Source: CBFDBF01 sp050293315 (GTDB taxonomy: Bacteria; Pseudomonadota; Gammaproteobacteria; Chromatiales; Chromatiaceae). Taken from it: a stretch of DNA of 64,000 bases. The position numbers were made by a program, and so were the translations under genes. A model generated the notes under the pieces. That model had not been told where the DNA came from. It did no database searches and saw only the letters and a program-made list of their open reading frames with translations. The stretch spans positions 62,001-126,000 of the forward strand of contig JBNKMS010000022.1 of NCBI GenBank assembly GCA_050293315.1. Reading direction: 5' to 3'. Below are positions 42,728-52,224 of the stretch, one piece after another; positions within the stretch are counted from its first letter, which is position 1, and every line of letters starts with the position of its first letter.

Positions 42728-43650
42728 CGGCGGCGAACCCAGCCCAATTTGGCAAGGTCGCACTCTTGATGGGTGGGCTCTCAGCCGAGCGTGAGGTCTC
42801 TCTGCGTAGTGGCGCTGCGGTGCTACAGGCGCTGCAGTCGAGAGGGGTGGATGTCCATGCGATAGATGTGGATGGCGATGTGGTGGCCCGACTGCTGCAG
42901 GGCAAGTTTGATCGGGCCTTCATCATCCTGCATGGGCGCGGGGGTGAGGATGGGGTGATTCAGGGAACGCTACAGACCCTTGGTATCCCCTTTACTGGGA
43001 GTGGGGTAGCCGGCTCAGCCCTGGGGATGGACAAATACCGCTGCAAGCTGGTGTGGCAGGCGTTGGAGATGCCGACCCCGGAGTTTCAGTTGGTCAGTAG
43101 CAGGGGGCAGCTGGAGCAGGCGGGGCAGATTGGGTTTCCGCTGATGGTAAAACCGATCCATGAGGGCTCCAGTATAGGCATGGCCAAGGCGGATGATATG
43201 GAGCAGCTGGAGCGGGCATGGGAGGAGGCGCGGCGGTATGACGGCGATGTCATGGTGGAGCGCTGGATCACCGGTAGTGAGTACACCGTATCCATCCTAG
43301 GGGATGAGGCGCTACCGCTGATTCGGCTGGAGACGCCGCACGCCTTTTACGACTACGCGGCCAAGTATGAGGCCGACAGCACCCGCTATATCTGCCCCTG
43401 CGGGTTGGGACAGGAGCAGGAGGCGGAACTGCAGCAGCTAGCGTCGGCGGCATTCCAGGCGGTTGGAGCGAGTGGTTGGGGACGGGTGGATCTGCTGCTG
43501 GATGCAGAGCAGCGGCCGTGGTTGATCGAGGTCAACACGGTACCCGGCATGACCGACCACAGTCTGGTGCCGATGGCGGCGAAGGCCAAAGGTATCGATT
43601 TTGAACAGCTGGTATGGCGCATCCTCGAGAGCAGTCTGGAGCAGCAGTGA
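42724..43650 (+). CDS. ddlB: D-alanine--D-alanine ligase B
   Basis: ATP-grasp ligase for the D-Ala-D-Ala dipeptide used by MurF. LMGGLSAEREVSLRSGAAV near the start, LHGRGGEDGVIQGTL, KPIHEGSSIGM, GRVDLLLD and EVNTVPGMTDHSLVPMAAKA near the end (metal and substrate residues). 308 aa. Stop and ftsQ start overlap as TGATG. Confidence 0.96.
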   Translation: MTAANPAQFGKVALLMGGLSAEREVSLRSGAAVLQALQSRGVDVHAIDVDGDVVARLLQGKFDRAFIILHGRGGEDGVIQGTLQTLGIPFTGSGVAGSALGMDKYRCKLVWQALEMPTPEFQLVSSRGQLEQAGQIGFPLMVKPIHEGSSIGMAKADDMEQLERAWEEARRYDGDVMVERWITGSEYTVSILGDEALPLIRLETPHAFYDYAAKYEADSTRYICPCGLGQEQEAELQQLASAAFQAVGASGWGRVDLLLDAEQRPWLIEVNTVPGMTDHSLVPMAAKAKGIDFEQLVWRILESSLEQQ

Positions 43651-44426
43651 TGAGCAGAGCAGAGAAAAGAGATAGTGATAAATACAGCACCATAGGCCGT
43701 TGGTTGCTGCTGCTGTTCTCCATCCCGCTACTGGCTGGAGGGCTCTACCTGGGAGTAGAGAAACTACGGGACCCTCAGTTTATGCCGGTCAAGTTGGTGC
43801 GAATAGATGGGCAACTTCAGCGGTTGCAGAGAGAAGATCTGGAGCGGGTGGTGGCGGCAGAGCTGCATAGTGGTTTCTTTTCGATTGATGTAGCGGCGAT
43901 CCGTAGTGCTGCCCAGGGGTTGCCTTGGGCAGACCGAGTCGACGTACGGTTGGTCTGGCCGGAGACGTTGCAGATTAACGTTACCGAGCAACAGCCTTTG
44001 GCGCGTTGGCAGGAGGAGCGGTTATTGAACATACGGGGAGAGATATTCCAACCGGCAGCCAGTGAGATCCCGGCAGGGCTGCCGGCGCTATCCGGACCCG
44101 ATGGAAGTGAGGCCGAGGTTTCTGAGCGTTATCAGCAGTGGAAGACGGACCTGGCTGCCCTGGAGTTAGTGGTGGTACAGGTTGCCATGGATGCGCGTCG
44201 TGCCTGGACGGTGACAACCGATGGTGGACTGGTGATAAAGCTGGGGAGTAAGGATAGCGCTGCCAGGTTGGCCCGTTTTATCCGGATCTATCCGGAATTA
44301 CAGAGAGAGCAGAGAGAGATGATGCAAGTGGATCTTAGATATCCCAATGGATTTGCGGTACAGCGCAAAGTTGGGCAGGTAGATGAGGCAACGGCTGTAG
44401 TTAAAGGGGATTTAGATCATGTCTGA
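43650..44426 (+). CDS. ftsQ: Cell division protein FtsQ
   Basis: Bitopic divisome scaffold: cytoplasmic tail, one helix (about 18-37), POTRA domain (PVKLVRIDGQLQRLQREDLERVV) and the FtsQ beta domain (ADRVDVRLVWPETLQINVTEQQPLARW). The start is taken at the ATG 43650 overlapping the ddlB stop; a longer frame from 43614 would add 12 residues of no family likeness. 258 aa. Overlaps ftsA by 8 bases. Confidence 0.93.
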   Translation: MSRAEKRDSDKYSTIGRWLLLLFSIPLLAGGLYLGVEKLRDPQFMPVKLVRIDGQLQRLQREDLERVVAAELHSGFFSIDVAAIRSAAQGLPWADRVDVRLVWPETLQINVTEQQPLARWQEERLLNIRGEIFQPAASEIPAGLPALSGPDGSEAEVSERYQQWKTDLAALELVVVQVAMDARRAWTVTTDGGLVIKLGSKDSAARLARFIRIYPELQREQREMMQVDLRYPNGFAVQRKVGQVDEATAVVKGDLDHV

Positions 44427-45648
44427 AAAAAATCTTATCGTAGGCCTCGATATCGGCACCTCCAAGGTGGTCGCCATCGTCGGCGAGGTGAAGCCGGATG
44501 ATGGTGAGATAGAGATCATAGGGATCGGCTCGAATCCATCGCGCGGACTCAAGAAGGGTGTGGTGGTCAATATTGAGTCCACAGTGCACTCGATCCAGCG
44601 GGCGGTGGAGGAGGCGGAGCTTATGGCCGGGTGTGAGATCCACTCGGTACATGTCGGTATCGCCGGCAGTCATGTGCGCAGTCTCAACTCTCACGGCATT
44701 GTCGCCATTCCAGATCGTGAGGTCACCATGGGGGATGTAGAGCGGGTGATCGATGCGGCCCAGGCGGTCGCCATTCCGGCAGACCAGAAGATCCTCCATA
44801 TCCTGCCGCAGGAGTTCATCATCGATGACCAGGAGGGGATTAAAGAGCCTATAGGGATGTCGGGGGTGCGTCTGGAGGCGCGGGTACACATGGTTACCGG
44901 GGCGGTGAGCGCGGCACAGAATATCGTCAAGTGCGTGCGTCGCTGTGGTCTGGAGGTGGATGATCTGGTCCTGGAACAACTCAGCTCCAGCTATGCGGTT
45001 CTCAATGATGATGAGAAGGAGCTAGGGGTGTGTTTGGTGGACATAGGCGGTGGTACTACCGATATCGCCGTATTCACCGATGGCTCAATACGTCACACGG
45101 CGGTGATCCCGATCGCCGGTGATCAGGTGACCAATGATATCGCAGTCGCGCTCCGTACCCCGATCCAATATGCCGAGGAGATCAAGGTCAAATACGCCTG
45201 TGCCCTGACCCAGTTGGCCGCTGGTGATGAGACCATCGAGGTTCCGAGTATCGGTGATCGGCCGCCACGCCGGCTCTCACGCCAGACCCTGGCCGAGGTG
45301 GTGGAGCCGCGCTACGAAGAGCTGCTGAGTCTGGTGCAGGCCGAGCTGCGGCGCAGCGGATTTGAGGAGTTGATAGCTGGCGGGATCGTGCTGACCGGCG
45401 GTAGTTCCAAGATGGAGGGGTTGATAGAGCTGGCGGAAGAGGTGTTTCACCTGCCGGTACGCCTCGGTATCCCGCGCTATGTGACCGGTCTGGTCGATGT
45501 GGTGCGTAACCCGATCTATGCCACCGGGGTGGGGCTGTTACTGTTCGGTAACAGTAATCGGGCGGTGCGGTTGCGCAATATGCCGAATGGACGCGGGGTC
45601 AAGGCCGTATGGGCGCGTATGAAGAGTTGGTTTCAGGGGAATTTTTAG
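44419..45648 (+). CDS. ftsA: Cell division protein FtsA
   Basis: Actin-like protein that ties FtsZ to the membrane. VGLDIGTSKVVAIVGE (phosphate 1), LGVCLVDIGGGTTDIAVF (about 196-213), ITGGSSKMEG-type adenosine loop (VLTGGSSKMEGL) and the C-terminal amphipathic helix RMKSWFQGNF. 409 aa, full length. ftsZ follows 61 bases downstream. Confidence 0.97.
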   Translation: MSEKNLIVGLDIGTSKVVAIVGEVKPDDGEIEIIGIGSNPSRGLKKGVVVNIESTVHSIQRAVEEAELMAGCEIHSVHVGIAGSHVRSLNSHGIVAIPDREVTMGDVERVIDAAQAVAIPADQKILHILPQEFIIDDQEGIKEPIGMSGVRLEARVHMVTGAVSAAQNIVKCVRRCGLEVDDLVLEQLSSSYAVLNDDEKELGVCLVDIGGGTTDIAVFTDGSIRHTAVIPIAGDQVTNDIAVALRTPIQYAEEIKVKYACALTQLAAGDETIEVPSIGDRPPRRLSRQTLAEVVEPRYEELLSLVQAELRRSGFEELIAGGIVLTGGSSKMEGLIELAEEVFHLPVRLGIPRYVTGLVDVVRNPIYATGVGLLLFGNSNRAVRLRNMPNGRGVKAVWARMKSWFQGNF

Positions 45649-45709
45649 AACGGTTTTGGGTTTTAGTTAACGTAGTTATTTAGAGGTTTCTTGAGAGGAG
45701 GAAACAGCA

Positions 45710-46900
45710 ATGTTCGAGTTAATGGATGCATATAGTCAAAATGCCGTGATCAAGGTGATCGGCGTTGGCGGTGGTGGCGGCAACGCGGTACACCACATGG
45801 TCGAGGCCAATATCGAAGGTGTTGATTTTATCTGCGCCAATACCGATGCTCAGGCATTGCAAAACAGCAATGTGAGGACCCTGTTGCAGTTGGGCGCCAA
45901 TATCACCAAAGGGCTTGGTGCCGGCACCAATCCACAGGTGGGTAAAGACGCCGCACTGGAGGACAGGGACCGGATCCATGAGGCGCTGGAGGGTTCCGAT
46001 ATGGTGTTTATTACCGCCGGTCTCGGTGGCGGTACCGGTACCGGGGCCGCCCCTATTGTCGCCCAAGTGGCCAGAGAGCTGGGGATCCTTACTGTGGCCG
46101 TGGTGACCAAACCGTTCTCCTTTGAGGGGAAAAGGCGGCAGAAGGTGGCAGATGAGGGGGTACGCGAATTGGGGCAGTATGTCGATTCGTTAATCACCAT
46201 CCCGAATGAGAAACTGCTCTCTGTCCTGGGTCAGGATATGAGCCTGCTGGATGCCTTCAGGGCGGCCAATGAGGTACTCCAGGGCGCGGTGCAGGGAATC
46301 GCCGAGTTGATCACCCGGCCTGGGCTGATCAATGTGGATTTTGCCGACGTCAGGACCGTGATGTTAGAGATGGGGGTAGCTATGATGGGCTCCGGTCAGG
46401 CCAGTGGTCCGGATAGAGCGCGTCTGGCGGCAGAGCAGGCGATTCGTAGCCCACTGCTGGAGGATGTGAACCTCTCAGGGTCTCGCGGCATTTTGGTAAA
46501 CATCACTGCTGGACCTGATCTTTCGATAGGTGAGTTTTATGAGGTTGGTGGTACTATTGAAGAGGTGGCCTGTGAGGATGCCAACGTGGTTGTTGGCACA
46601 GTGATCGATCCGGATATGGCGGATGGGTTGCGGGTGACCGTAGTGGCTACCGGTCTGGGTGAGCAGAGCATCGCACTGCCCAGGAGCAGCGAAGAGCTGG
46701 AGGATGAGCCTGCAGTGAGATTGGTCGATGTCGCTGATATTGCTACAGAAACTTCCGGATCGGTCGATTATTCTGCAATGGATAGACCGACAGTGATACG
46801 CAAGGACCCCAAGGCTGCTCAGGCATTTGTGGATGCGGCCAAGGAGCGTGATATGGAGTATTTGGATATCCCAGCATTTCTACGTCGACAGGCAGATTAG
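45710..46900 (+). CDS. ftsZ: Cell division protein FtsZ
   Basis: Tubulin-like GTPase that forms the division ring. GTP loop AGLGGGTGTGAAPI (about 103-116), N-terminal VIGVGGGGGNAVHHMV and the C-terminal conserved peptide YLDIPAFLRRQAD that binds FtsA and ZipA. A strong GAGGAGGAAA ribosome site lies before the ATG. 396 aa. The 60 bases upstream leave room for an extra promoter. Confidence 0.98.
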   Translation: MFELMDAYSQNAVIKVIGVGGGGGNAVHHMVEANIEGVDFICANTDAQALQNSNVRTLLQLGANITKGLGAGTNPQVGKDAALEDRDRIHEALEGSDMVFITAGLGGGTGTGAAPIVAQVARELGILTVAVVTKPFSFEGKRRQKVADEGVRELGQYVDSLITIPNEKLLSVLGQDMSLLDAFRAANEVLQGAVQGIAELITRPGLINVDFADVRTVMLEMGVAMMGSGQASGPDRARLAAEQAIRSPLLEDVNLSGSRGILVNITAGPDLSIGEFYEVGGTIEEVACEDANVVVGTVIDPDMADGLRVTVVATGLGEQSIALPRSSEELEDEPAVRLVDVADIATETSGSVDYSAMDRPTVIRKDPKAAQAFVDAAKERDMEYLDIPAFLRRQAD

Positions 46901-46940
46901 GTCGGAAAATCGTGGAAATTGTGGGAAAATTTTAGGCCAT

Positions 46941-46957
46941 TGGGGATTTTCCCCTTT
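46941..46957 (+). terminator. Weak hairpin terminator after ftsZ
   Basis: GGGGA and TCCCC pair across a three-base loop, followed by TTTT, about 40 bases after the ftsZ stop. Short stem; probably only partial termination before the lpxC promoter. Confidence 0.4.
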
Positions 46958-46964
46958 TGTGACT

Positions 46965-46993
46965 TTGATCACGGAGCAAACTCGTGTTAGTAT
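46965..46993 (+). promoter_or_regulatory. Likely lpxC promoter
   Basis: TTGATC, 17 bases, TAGTAT, about 50 bases before the lpxC start codon and just after the hairpin that follows ftsZ. Confidence 0.55.
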
Positions 46994-47042
46994 CGGGCCG
47001 TTTTTTAAATCAAGCCATGTATCAGGAGTCGGCAGAACTATA

Positions 47043-47954
47043 ATGATAAAGCAGCGTACCCTGAAAAATGTTATCCGCGCCACAGGTGTAGGATTGCATA
47101 CTGGCGAAAAAATCTACCTGACGCTGCGACCGGCAGCGGCCGACACCGGCGTTGTATTCCGGCGTGTGGACTTGGAAGATCCGGTAGATATAAAGGCCTG
47201 CCCTGGTAACGTTAGCGACACCCGTCTTTCAACCACCCTCGAACACAACGGTGTAAAGATCTCCACAGTAGAACATCTGTTGTCGGCCTTTGCCGGGCTA
47301 GGCATAGATAACGCCTATGTGGATGTCAGCGCTCCGGAAGTGCCGATCATGGATGGTAGTGCTGGTCCCTTTGTGTTCCTGATTCAGTCTGCCGGGGTGG
47401 AAGAACAGAACGCAGCGAAAAAGTTTATACGTATTAAGCGAGAGGTGGTTGTAGAGGAAGGGGACAAGCGGGCGGAGTTCACCCCGTTTGATGGTTTCAA
47501 GGTCTCCTTTACTATCAATTTTGATCATCCTGCCTTCGATGGGCGCACCAGCTCAGCATCAGTAGATTTCTCATCCATATCCTTCGTGAAAGAGGTCAGT
47601 CGGGCCCGCACATTCGGGTTCCTGCGTGACATAGAGCTATTGCGTGAGAGCCAGTTGGCACTTGGAGGCAGTATGGATAACGCCATTGTAGTGGATGACT
47701 ACCGGGTGCTGAATGAAGATGGATTGCGCTACGAAGATGAATTTGTAAAACACAAGATCCTGGATGCAATTGGGGATCTCTATCTGCTGGGGCATAGCCT
47801 GATTGGCGCCTTTAGTGGATGTAAATCCGGTCACGCACTGAATAATAAACTGCTGCGGACGCTGCTTGCAGATGAGAGTGCCTGGGAAGAGGTCACTTTC
47901 GAAGATGGAGATAGCGTTCCTATCTCATACATTAAGCCGATACCGGTATCCTAA
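47043..47954 (+). CDS. lpxC: UDP-3-O-acyl-N-acetylglucosamine deacetylase
   Basis: Zinc amidase, first committed step of lipid A synthesis. MIKQRTLKNVIRATGVGLHTG start; zinc ligands in VEHLLSAFAGLG (His near 78) and HKILDAIGDLYLLGHSLIG (His and Asp near 237-241; catalytic His in GH). 303 aa, normal. The open frame extends 72 codons upstream into ftsZ, but only the ATG at 47043 gives the family start. Confidence 0.97.
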   Translation: MIKQRTLKNVIRATGVGLHTGEKIYLTLRPAAADTGVVFRRVDLEDPVDIKACPGNVSDTRLSTTLEHNGVKISTVEHLLSAFAGLGIDNAYVDVSAPEVPIMDGSAGPFVFLIQSAGVEEQNAAKKFIRIKREVVVEEGDKRAEFTPFDGFKVSFTINFDHPAFDGRTSSASVDFSSISFVKEVSRARTFGFLRDIELLRESQLALGGSMDNAIVVDDYRVLNEDGLRYEDEFVKHKILDAIGDLYLLGHSLIGAFSGCKSGHALNNKLLRTLLADESAWEEVTFEDGDSVPISYIKPIPVS

Positions 47955-47962
47955 AGAAGAGA

Positions 47963-48271
47963 TTATTTGCGGTTGTCTGTAACAAGGACGCGTACAGAGA
48001 CTTTATGTACTATCACGCCCTGTTGCTGCAGATGGTTGCACAGGTTGCGGGTGAAGTAACGCAGGCGACTGGCCCAGGCCGAAGAGTCTGCGTAGAGAAC
48101 AAGGAGTTGGTCGCGCAGAATGGCTGCTCGACAGTGCCGGTTCAGGGGTGCCGGTAGCAGATCGCGAACCTGCATTAGCAGGGCCTCTTGTTGTCTGGAG
48201 CGATCTATAAGAGACGCCAGGGTGGTGTCAGACAGCAAAAATTTGTTAATATTGAGAAGCTTGTCGGCCAT
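47963..48271 (-). CDS. dciA: DUF721 / DciA-like protein
   Basis: A 102-aa basic protein of the DciA family: QVRDLLPAPLNRHCRAAILRDQLLVLYADSSAWASRLRY and the closing VSVRVLV. DciA loads the replicative helicase in bacteria without DnaC; some DUF721 members lack proof of this role. It converges with lpxC, and the order lpxC - this gene - M23 peptidase - secA is a recurring gammaproteobacterial arrangement. Confidence 0.8.
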   Translation of the reverse strand: MADKLLNINKFLLSDTTLASLIDRSRQQEALLMQVRDLLPAPLNRHCRAAILRDQLLVLYADSSAWASRLRYFTRNLCNHLQQQGVIVHKVSVRVLVTDNRK

Positions 48272-48325
48272 AATTTGAGGAAATTAATACCAAATGTCGT
48301 CGATCGGTCTATTATAACTATAGAT

Positions 48326-49255
48326 ATGAAGATATTACTGCTTTCTGGACGGTCCTATAAACTTGACTCAGTTGCCATCTCCCCATGGCTGCTGGGCGGC
48401 CTTATGTTGCTACTGTTGGCCGGTGCAAGTTGGCTCGGTTATCGGGTTGGGCACGAAGAGGCCAGGGTGGCATACGGTGTCAATGGCGGCGCGGACCCAG
48501 ATAGCGGCTTTGCATTGCTGCTGAATGCCCAGCGACGTGAGTGGCGGGAGGCCAAGCAGGAGAGCCGGGATAATATGGATGCCCTGGCATTGCGGATGGG
48601 TGAGATGCAGTCCCGACTGTTGCGGCTTGATGCCCTGGGCGAGCGTCTTGCCAAGCTCGGCAAACTGGATGAGGAGGAGTTCAGTTTTGATGAGTTGCCA
48701 CCACGAGGCGGTTTGGGTGGCTATGCATATGATCAGACCATGGATCGTGAGGAGATGGAGCGGGAGATGGATATAATCGCCCGGACCATTGAGGACCGCG
48801 AACTGAAATTGAGCCTGATCGAAGAGTTTATTATGAACCGAGAGTTGCGCAAAGAGACGCGGCCCTCCGGTTATCCGGTTAAGAGAGGCTGGATATCATC
48901 TCGTTACGGCTATCGCAGGGATCCGTTCACCGGTAGAAAAAGCTTTCATAGCGGGGTCGATATTCCTGGTAAGCCTGGTGCTGATGTCGTTGCTGTTGCC
49001 TCCGGTATTGTGGTTTATTCAGGGCAGCGCGGCGGTTTCGGTAACACCCTTGAGATCCGTCATAGCAATGGCTTCGTTACCCGCTATGCCCACAACCGAG
49101 CCAATTTGGTCCAGGTTGGCGATGAGATCAGTAAGGGGCAAGTGGTAGCGCTGCTGGGTTCCAGTGGACGTTCGACCGGTCCCCACCTCCATTTTGAGGT
49201 GATCCACAACGGCAAGACGGTCAACCCGGCCAACTATCTCTACTCAACCAATTGA
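48326..49255 (+). CDS. M23-family peptidase, membrane-anchored, with coiled coil
   Basis: A 309-aa inner-membrane-anchored murein hydrolase or LytM-type regulator. Helix at about 20-42, then a coiled coil (AQRREWREAKQESRDNMDALA to about 180), then the LytM domain: RGWISSRYGYRRDPFTGRKSFHSGVDIPG has the zinc His and Asp, and the closing HLHFEVIHNGKTVNPANYL the HxH. All metal ligands are present, so it is probably active. The start at 48326 is judged by the hydrophobic segment; the frame is open to 48188, which would overlap dciA. Confidence 0.88.
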   Translation: MKILLLSGRSYKLDSVAISPWLLGGLMLLLLAGASWLGYRVGHEEARVAYGVNGGADPDSGFALLLNAQRREWREAKQESRDNMDALALRMGEMQSRLLRLDALGERLAKLGKLDEEEFSFDELPPRGGLGGYAYDQTMDREEMEREMDIIARTIEDRELKLSLIEEFIMNRELRKETRPSGYPVKRGWISSRYGYRRDPFTGRKSFHSGVDIPGKPGADVVAVASGIVVYSGQRGGFGNTLEIRHSNGFVTRYAHNRANLVQVGDEISKGQVVALLGSSGRSTGPHLHFEVIHNGKTVNPANYLYSTN

Positions 49256-49390
49256 TCTGAATCCATGGCCCTGGATCCATGGTCCGGGTATCCCGGTAGT
49301 TTGTATTTCCTCTGTGCGCCCCCATGTTTGTAGGGCCGTTTTGCGGTATCATTCTCCTCTTTTATCAAACACTCTACGGAACTGGTATTC

Positions 49391-52198
49391 ATGCTCAGTA
49401 AATTAGTGAAGAAGATCTTTGGCAGTCGCAATGAGCGACTGATCAAGCAGATGTCGCGTGTTGTGGCCAAAATTAATGAGCTGGAGCCACAGAACCAGGA
49501 CCGGAGCGATGCTGAACTTAAGGAGATGACAACCCTCTTCAGGCAGCGGCTGTCCGCTGGTGAGAGCCTGGATGATCTATTGGTAGAGGTGTTTGCAGTT
49601 GTGCGGGAGGCCGGCGTGCGCGCTGTGGGCATGCGCCACTTTGATGTCCAGCTTATCGGCGGCATGGTACTTAATCAGGGCAAGATTGCTGAGATGCGCA
49701 CCGGCGAGGGCAAGACGCTGGTGGCAACCCTGGCCGCCTATCTCAACGCACTGCCGGGGAAGGGTGTGCATGTCGTTACCGTCAACGACTACCTGGCGCG
49801 GCGTGATGCTGCCTGGATGGGCAGGGTCTACCATTTTCTCGGTATGAGTGTCGGGGTGGTGCAGTCCTCTAGTGGGGCAGGTCCGGATGAGGCCTCCTTT
49901 CAGTATGACCCCTCCTATGACGGCAGGTCCGGTGGCTACCCGCAACTGCGTCCGGTAACCCGGCGTGAGGCTTATGGCTGTGATATTACCTACGGTACCA
50001 ACAACGAATTTGGTTTTGATTACCTGCGCGACAATATGGCGTTCAGCGCCGACCAGAGGTCGCAGCGGGAGAAGTTTTTCGCTATCGTGGACGAGGTTGA
50101 CTCTATCCTGATCGATGAGGCGCGTACCCCTCTGATTATCTCCGGCCCCACCGATGATAGCTCTGATCTGTATGTGAAGATTAATGCCATTATTCCCCGT
50201 CTTACCCGGCAGGACCCGATTGAGGGGGAGGATGGAAAACCCGATTTTGGTCCCGGTGACTACTCGGTGGACGAAAAAGGGCGGCAGGCCTTCCTCAGTG
50301 AGGAGGGACACCAGCACGTGGAGGAGATGTTGGAGGAGATAGGCCTGTTGAATCCTGGCGAGAGCCTCTACGACAGCTCCAACATAAGCCTGATGCACCA
50401 TGTCAATGCGGCCCTGCGGGCCCATGCCCTGTTTCAGAAGGATGTGGAGTACATTATCAAGGATGGCGCTATCGTCATCGTGGACGAGTTTACCGGTCGT
50501 ACCATGCCGGGTCGTCGCTGGTCTGAGGGGTTGCACCAGGCGGTTGAGGCCAAGGAGGGGCTGGCGATCAAGGAGGAGAATCAGACCCTCGCATCCATCA
50601 CCTTCCAGAACTACTTCCGTCTCTATGAGAAGCTCTCCGGCATGACCGGTACGGCCGACACCGAGGCCTTTGAGTTCCAGCAGATCTATGGCCTGGAGGT
50701 TGTGGTTATCCCAACCAATCAGGAGATGATACGCGATGACAAGGGCGATCTGATCTATCGCACCGCAAGAGAGAAATACAACGCCATCATCGAGGATATC
50801 CGCGATTGCGTTGAGCGCGGTCAGCCCTGCCTGGTGGGCACGGCGTCGGTAGAGACATCCGAGCTGATCTCAGGGTTTTTACGTAAACAGAAGATCAAGC
50901 ACAACGTGCTGAATGCAAAGCAGCATGAGAGGGAGGCTGGGATCATCGCCGATGCCGGTCGTCCCGCTGCTGTTACTATTGCCACCAATATGGCCGGGCG
51001 CGGTACCGATATCGTACTGGGAGGGAATCCTGAGGTAGAGATTGCGGAGTTGGGGGAGGATCCCGATGCGGCCAAGGTCACCAAGATCAGGGAGGAGTGG
51101 CAGCAGCGCCATCAGCAGGTCCTGGAGGCCGGCGGGTTGCATGTGATAGGTACCGAGCGGCATGAGTCGCGGCGTATAGATAACCAGCTGCGCGGTCGTT
51201 CCGGGCGTCAGGGTGATCCAGGTTCATCTCGCTTCTTCCTCTCCCTAGAAGATAATCTGATGCGTATTTTTGCCTCCGAGCGGGTCGGTGCCATTATGCA
51301 GAAGCTCGGTATGGCAGAGGGGGAGGCGATTGAGCACCCCTGGGTGAGCAGGGCTATAGAGAACGCCCAGCGCAAGGTGGAGGGGCGTAACTTTGATATC
51401 CGTAAGCAGTTGCTGGAGTATGACGATGTAGCCAATGACCAGCGTAAGGTGGTCTATCAGCAGCGTGATGAGCTGATGGATGTAGAGGATATATCAGACT
51501 CTATACAGCGTATTCGCAGTGATGTTATCAATGACCTGATTGATAACTATATCCCTCCCCAGAGCCTGGAGGAGCAGTGGGATATTGCCGGGTTGAGCGC
51601 GGCGCTGAAACATGAATTAAATGTGGAGTATCCACTACAGAAATGGCTGGACGAGGATGACCGGCTGCATGAAGAGTCTCTGCGCCAACGTATCCTGCAG
51701 CAGTTGGAGGAGGAGTACCAGCGTAAAGAGTCACTGGTCAGTAGTGAGGATCTGCGGACATACGAGAAGGCGGTCATGCTCTCGGTGTTGGATAGCCACT
51801 GGAAGGAGCATCTGGCGGCCATGGACTATCTGCGACAGGGTATCCATCTGCGTGGCTATGCCCAGAAGAACCCCAAGCAGGAGTATAAGCGGGAGGCCTT
51901 CGAGATGTTTACCGCTATGCTGGAGAGTATCAAACAGGAGGTGATCTCCAGTCTCACCACGGTACAGGTGCGCACGGATGATATGGAGGTGCCGCAGCAT
52001 GAGCAGTCGCAGCAGGGGATGGAGTTCAAGCACGACGAGTTCCAGGGATTTGCCGAGGGCGGAGAGGCGGACGCAGAACAGCAGGCCGCTGCTGAGCATA
52101 CACCGTTCGTACGTTCTGGCCGTAAGATAGGGCGGAATGAACCATGTCCATGTGGTTCAGGCAAAAAGTACAAGCAGTGCCACGGGAAAATAGAGTAG
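49391..52198 (+). CDS. secA: Protein translocase ATPase SecA
   Basis: Motor of the Sec pathway. 935 aa. Walker A MRTGEGKTLVAT (about 102-113), YGTNNEFGFDYLRDNM, the DEAD-type IVDEVDSILIDEARTP (about 232-247), MAGRGTDIVLGGN, RGRSGRQGDPGSSRF and the C-terminal zinc motif CPCGSGKKYKQCHG. A 20-residue insertion (SSSGAGPDEASFQYDPSYDGRSG) after the nucleotide-binding N-lobe is somewhat longer than usual. The argJ gene follows 26 bases after the stop. Confidence 0.97.
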   Translation: MLSKLVKKIFGSRNERLIKQMSRVVAKINELEPQNQDRSDAELKEMTTLFRQRLSAGESLDDLLVEVFAVVREAGVRAVGMRHFDVQLIGGMVLNQGKIAEMRTGEGKTLVATLAAYLNALPGKGVHVVTVNDYLARRDAAWMGRVYHFLGMSVGVVQSSSGAGPDEASFQYDPSYDGRSGGYPQLRPVTRREAYGCDITYGTNNEFGFDYLRDNMAFSADQRSQREKFFAIVDEVDSILIDEARTPLIISGPTDDSSDLYVKINAIIPRLTRQDPIEGEDGKPDFGPGDYSVDEKGRQAFLSEEGHQHVEEMLEEIGLLNPGESLYDSSNISLMHHVNAALRAHALFQKDVEYIIKDGAIVIVDEFTGRTMPGRRWSEGLHQAVEAKEGLAIKEENQTLASITFQNYFRLYEKLSGMTGTADTEAFEFQQIYGLEVVVIPTNQEMIRDDKGDLIYRTAREKYNAIIEDIRDCVERGQPCLVGTASVETSELISGFLRKQKIKHNVLNAKQHEREAGIIADAGRPAAVTIATNMAGRGTDIVLGGNPEVEIAELGEDPDAAKVTKIREEWQQRHQQVLEAGGLHVIGTERHESRRIDNQLRGRSGRQGDPGSSRFFLSLEDNLMRIFASERVGAIMQKLGMAEGEAIEHPWVSRAIENAQRKVEGRNFDIRKQLLEYDDVANDQRKVVYQQRDELMDVEDISDSIQRIRSDVINDLIDNYIPPQSLEEQWDIAGLSAALKHELNVEYPLQKWLDEDDRLHEESLRQRILQQLEEEYQRKESLVSSEDLRTYEKAVMLSVLDSHWKEHLAAMDYLRQGIHLRGYAQKNPKQEYKREAFEMFTAMLESIKQEVISSLTTVQVRTDDMEVPQHEQSQQGMEFKHDEFQGFAEGGEADAEQQAAAEHTPFVRSGRKIGRNEPCPCGSGKKYKQCHGKIE

Positions 52199-52224
52199 CA
52201 GGTGATTCTAGCCAGGGTGATTGG

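Noticed and set aside
46827..47042. An N-terminal extension of lpxC
   Set aside because: It overlaps the end of ftsZ and has no likeness to LpxC; the ATG at 47043 gives the family start.
48188..48325. A longer start for the M23 peptidase
   Set aside because: The extension lies over dciA on the other strand and lacks any hydrophobic or conserved character.
49256..49390. A secM-like arrest gene before secA
   Set aside because: The 135-base gap has a CCATGG inverted repeat but no frame with a signal peptide or arrest motif.
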